DNA of 6,533 bases from Nitriliruptoraceae bacterium. GTDB taxonomy: Bacteria; Actinomycetota; Nitriliruptoria; Nitriliruptorales; Nitriliruptoraceae. The stretch covers positions 1 to 6,533 of the forward strand of contig SKJO01000435.1 of NCBI GenBank assembly GCA_007121975.1. The letters are read 5' to 3'. This document shows, in pieces, positions 4,659-6,533 of the stretch; the first letter of the stretch is position 1, and every line of letters begins with the position of its first letter. Position numbers and translations under genes: made by a program. The notes beneath the pieces were generated by a model that saw nothing but the letters and a program-made list of their open reading frames with translations, was not told the origin of the DNA and searched no databases.

Positions 4659-6322
4659 GGCGAGGACTCCTCGGACACGGGACGGTGCCGGTGGAAGGCC
4701 ACCGGCTCGGGCGGGAGCGGATCGAGCCCGCGGATGCGGTCCGCGGCCTTCTCGGCGATCATCATCACCGGGGCGTAGATGTTGGCGTTGGTGATGTCGG
4801 GCATCACCGAGGCGTCCACGACCCGCAGGCCTTCGACACCATGCACCGCGAGGCCGTCGGGATCCACCACCGCGAGGTCGTCGGTCCCCATCCGTGCGCT
4901 GCACGAGGGGTGCAGCGCGGTCTCCGCGTCGCGGGCGACCCAGTCCAGGATCTGCTCGTCGGTGCGCACCTCGGGACCAGGTGAGAGCTCGCCGCCGTCG
5001 AAGGGCGCGAGCGCCGGCTGGCCGAGGATGTCGCGCGCCACGTGGATCGCCTCCACCCATTGGCGGCGGTCGTCGGGCGTGGACAGGTAGTTGAAGCGCA
5101 GCTCGGGGGCGACCCGCGGATCGCGCGAGCGGATGCGCAACGTGCCCCGAACATCCGAGAGCATCGGACCGACGTGGACCTGGTAGCCGTGCCCGCGGGT
5201 GGGAGCCGTGCCGTCGTAGCGCACCGCGATCGGCAGGAAGTGGAACATCAGGTTGGGTTGTTCGACCTCGGGGTTGGACCGGGCGAACCCGCCGCCCTCG
5301 AAGTGGTTGGAGGCGCCGAGCCCGCGCTTGAACAGCAGCCACTGCGCCCCGACCAGCGGGCGGCGCCACCAGTCGAGCCCCGGGGCGATCGACACCGGCT
5401 GGGTGCAGGCGTGCTGCAGGTAGACCTCGAGGTGGTCCTGGAGGTTCTGGCCGACCCCGGGCAGGTGGGCCACCGGACGCACCCCGACCCGGCGCAGGTG
5501 GTCGGCGTCCCCGATGCCCGACAGCTGCAGCAGCGCCGGGCTGTTGATCGCGCCGCCGGCCAGGATGACCTCGTCGGCCAGCACCCGCCGCAGCCGCCCG
5601 CCACGGATCACGTCCACCCCCCGCGCCCGGGTGCCCTCGAACACCACCCGGGCCGCCATCGCCCGGGTCAGCACCGTGAGGTTGGGCCGGTCGGCGACCG
5701 GGCGCAGGTAGGCCTGGGAGGCCGACAGGCGCCGCCCGCGGTGCACGTTGCGGTCGAAGGGCCCGAAGCCCTCCTGGCGTTCGCCGTTGACGTCGTCGGT
5801 GCGGCGGTAGCCGGCCTGTACCGCGGCGTCGAAGAAGGCCTGGAACAGCGGGTTGGTGGCCGGACCGCGCTCGAGCACGAGCGGGCCGTCGCCGCCGCGG
5901 AACTCGTCCGCGCCGGCGAGGCAGGTCTCCATGCGCTTGAAGTAGGGCAGGCAGTGGGCGTGGTCCCAGTGCTCCATGCCCGGCGCCTGCGCCCACCGTT
6001 CGTAGTCCAGCGGGTTGCCGCGCTGGAAGATCATCCCGTTGATGCTCGAGGAGCCCCCCAGCAGCTTGCCCCGGGCGTGGGCTACGCGCCGCCCGTGCAG
6101 GTGGGGCTCCAGCTCGGAGGTATAGCGCCAGTCGTACAGGGGGTTTCCGCTGGGGAAGACCAGCGCGGCCGGCATGTGCACCAGCACGTCCCACCAGGGA
6201 TCCGAACGCCCGGCCTCGAGCACCAGCACGCTGCGGTCGGGATCCTCGCTGAGCCGGTTGGCGAGCACACTGCCCGCCGACCCCCCTCCCACGATGACCA
6301 CGTCGTAGCGTTCGTCGAACAT
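4655..6322 (-). CDS. betA: Choline dehydrogenase-type GMC oxidoreductase (BetA-like)
   Basis: 555 residues, against 556 for E. coli BetA, with collinear similarity throughout. BetA oxidises choline to betaine aldehyde with FAD, giving electrons to the respiratory chain, the first step to glycine betaine. Seen here: the FAD dinucleotide motif V-G-G-G-S-A-G (11-17) and E36 after the second strand; M-P-A-A-L-V-F-P; GMC signature 1 around G-K-L-L-G-G-S-S-S-I-N-G (85-96); GMC signature 2 G-G-A-I-N-S-P-A-L-L-Q-L-S-G-I-G (256-271); P-G-V-G-Q-N-L-Q-D-H (288-297); N-H-F-E-G-G-G-F; and catalytic His471 in A-L-H-P. The second catalytic position (Asn in BetA N-L-N-A-T, His in some GMC oxidases) is Tyr516 in N-I-Y-A-P. 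I recall an actinobacterial BetA-like group with this NIYAPVMM form, so choline as substrate is likely but not certain; another alcohol is possible. ATG 6322 has GAGGAG 5 nt upstream. It is first in a two-gene unit with the HemG-like gene. Confidence 0.88.
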   Translation of the reverse strand: MFDERYDVVIVGGGSAGSVLANRLSEDPDRSVLVLEAGRSDPWWDVLVHMPAALVFPSGNPLYDWRYTSELEPHLHGRRVAHARGKLLGGSSSINGMIFQRGNPLDYERWAQAPGMEHWDHAHCLPYFKRMETCLAGADEFRGGDGPLVLERGPATNPLFQAFFDAAVQAGYRRTDDVNGERQEGFGPFDRNVHRGRRLSASQAYLRPVADRPNLTVLTRAMAARVVFEGTRARGVDVIRGGRLRRVLADEVILAGGAINSPALLQLSGIGDADHLRRVGVRPVAHLPGVGQNLQDHLEVYLQHACTQPVSIAPGLDWWRRPLVGAQWLLFKRGLGASNHFEGGGFARSNPEVEQPNLMFHFLPIAVRYDGTAPTRGHGYQVHVGPMLSDVRGTLRIRSRDPRVAPELRFNYLSTPDDRRQWVEAIHVARDILGQPALAPFDGGELSPGPEVRTDEQILDWVARDAETALHPSCSARMGTDDLAVVDPDGLAVHGVEGLRVVDASVMPDITNANIYAPVMMIAEKAADRIRGLDPLPPEPVAFHRHRPVSEESSP

Positions 6323-6327
6323 TGCGG

Positions 6328-6365
6328 CTCCTCGCCGGTCGCGGATGAGGCCCCCACTGACGGTA
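6328..6365 (-). promoter_or_regulatory. SD and possible -10 box for the betA-like/hemG-like unit
   Basis: GAGGAG (6328-6333) lies 5 nt before ATG 6322 and settles the start. Upstream, TACCGT (6360-6365, minus strand) fits the TANNNT -10 pattern and would give a leader of about 30 nt. No good -35 is present at the usual distance. The SD is well supported; the -10 is tentative. Confidence 0.45.
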
Positions 6366-6427
6366 CTCCTCTCACCTCGGCCCCGTGGCCACCGCGCCCG
6401 GCAACCACGCGCACGGTTCGTCCCCCG

Positions 6428-6440
6428 CCCGGTTGTGTCC
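6428..6440. repeat. 13-bp direct repeat, copy 1
   Basis: CCCGGTTGTGTCC, repeated exactly at 6512-6524. It lies about 63 bp upstream of the -10-like box of the betA-like unit and abuts the C-run array (they share the last two bases). It could be a binding site for a regulator, or a by-product of duplication; the sequence alone does not decide. Confidence 0.6.
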
Positions 6441-6489
6441 CCTGCCCCACCAACCCCATCGGCCCCACCTGCCCCACCTGCCCCACCCC
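6439..6489. repeat. 9-bp-period array of CCCC runs (GGGG on minus strand)
   Basis: Seven four-base C runs occur at 6439, 6445, 6454, 6463, 6472, 6481 and 6486. Five of them (6445 to 6481) are spaced exactly 9 bp apart, as imperfect tandem copies of GCCCCACCT (6444-6488). On the minus strand, the coding strand for the betA-like gene, this is a string of GGGG runs separated by 1-5 nt, which meets the usual pattern for G-quadruplex formation. It is non-coding. The region 6323-6533 as a whole holds no gene I can support. Confidence 0.65.
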
Positions 6490-6511
6490 ACCAGCGCGGC
6501 CACCCCTCCCA

Positions 6512-6524
6512 CCCGGTTGTGTCC
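6512..6524. repeat. 13-bp direct repeat, copy 2
   Basis: Second exact copy of CCCGGTTGTGTCC, 84 bp (about eight helical turns) from the copy at 6428 and in the same orientation, so the two would face the same side of the DNA. Together they flank the CCCC-run array upstream of the betA-like gene. Confidence 0.6.
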
Positions 6525-6533
6525 TGCAGTTCA

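Noticed and set aside
4661..4673. Palindrome CGAGGACTCCTCG covering the hemG-like SD, as an RNA switch
   Set aside because: Only four base pairs with a five-base loop could form as a hairpin, and the SD would lie mainly in the loop; too weak to propose regulation.
4659..6194. N-terminal extension of the HemG-like frame through the GMC gene (694 residues)
   Set aside because: The extension is an Arg/Pro/Gly-rich shadow of the BetA-like gene; the flavodoxin starts at ATG 4658 with its own SD.
6082..6486. Minus-strand open frame entering the betA-like gene in another frame
   Set aside because: Its N-terminus is just the G-rich 9-bp repeat translated as Val-Gly-Gln units and the rest is antiphase to the BetA-like protein.
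6439..6489. CRISPR-like array
   Set aside because: Units are 9 bp with no spacers; it is a short tandem repeat.
1..6533. tRNA, rRNA, IS element, phage or toxin-antitoxin genes
   Set aside because: No cloverleaf, rRNA-like segment, transposase motif or terminal inverted repeats were seen, and codon and base use look uniform across the window.

Overview
The window is very GC-rich bacterial chromosomal DNA with strong G/C preference at third codon positions. High-GC coding, Shine-Dalgarno-led genes mixed with apparently leaderless ones (TANNNT 6-7 nt before ATG), and the gene families present all suggest an actinobacterium, possibly a deep-branching marine or halophilic lineage. That placement is inference. 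There are eight protein genes and no RNA gene, IS element, CRISPR array or phage gene. The genes are compact and ordinary for a metabolic neighbourhood.

Left block, minus strand (about 1-2220), read right to left: a small trypsin/HtrA-fold protein whose catalytic His and Ser positions are Gln and Cys and which lacks a clean in-frame start; 9 nt later a short acidic lipoprotein with no recognised family; 63 nt later a GPH-family (MelB-like) cation/sugar-type symporter that runs off the left edge. The spacing suggests one transcription unit.

Middle block, plus strand (2321-4134): divergent from the left block across a 100-nt gap with inverted repeats. It holds a ubiquitin-like/Mut7-C RNase protein with a C-terminal zinc ribbon, a YbaK-type aminoacyl-tRNA deacylase, and a DoxX-like four-helix membrane protein. 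The end of the DoxX gene overlaps the convergent hemG-like gene by 25 nt.

Right block, minus strand (4110-6322): a choline-dehydrogenase-type GMC flavoprotein (BetA-like), then a HemG-like flavodoxin whose ATG overlaps the GMC stop as ATGA. They are almost certainly translated from one mRNA, pairing an FAD alcohol dehydrogenase with an FMN protein of the quinone-linked protoporphyrinogen oxidase family. Upstream (6323-6533) is a non-coding leader with an SD, a -10-like box, a 9-bp-period array of GGGG runs (minus strand) able in principle to form a G-quadruplex, and a 13-bp direct repeat flanking that array.

No clearly new multi-gene system is visible. The items most worth checking are the inactive protease-fold/lipoprotein pair, the coupled BetA-HemG pair with a replaced active-site Asn, and the structured region upstream of it.
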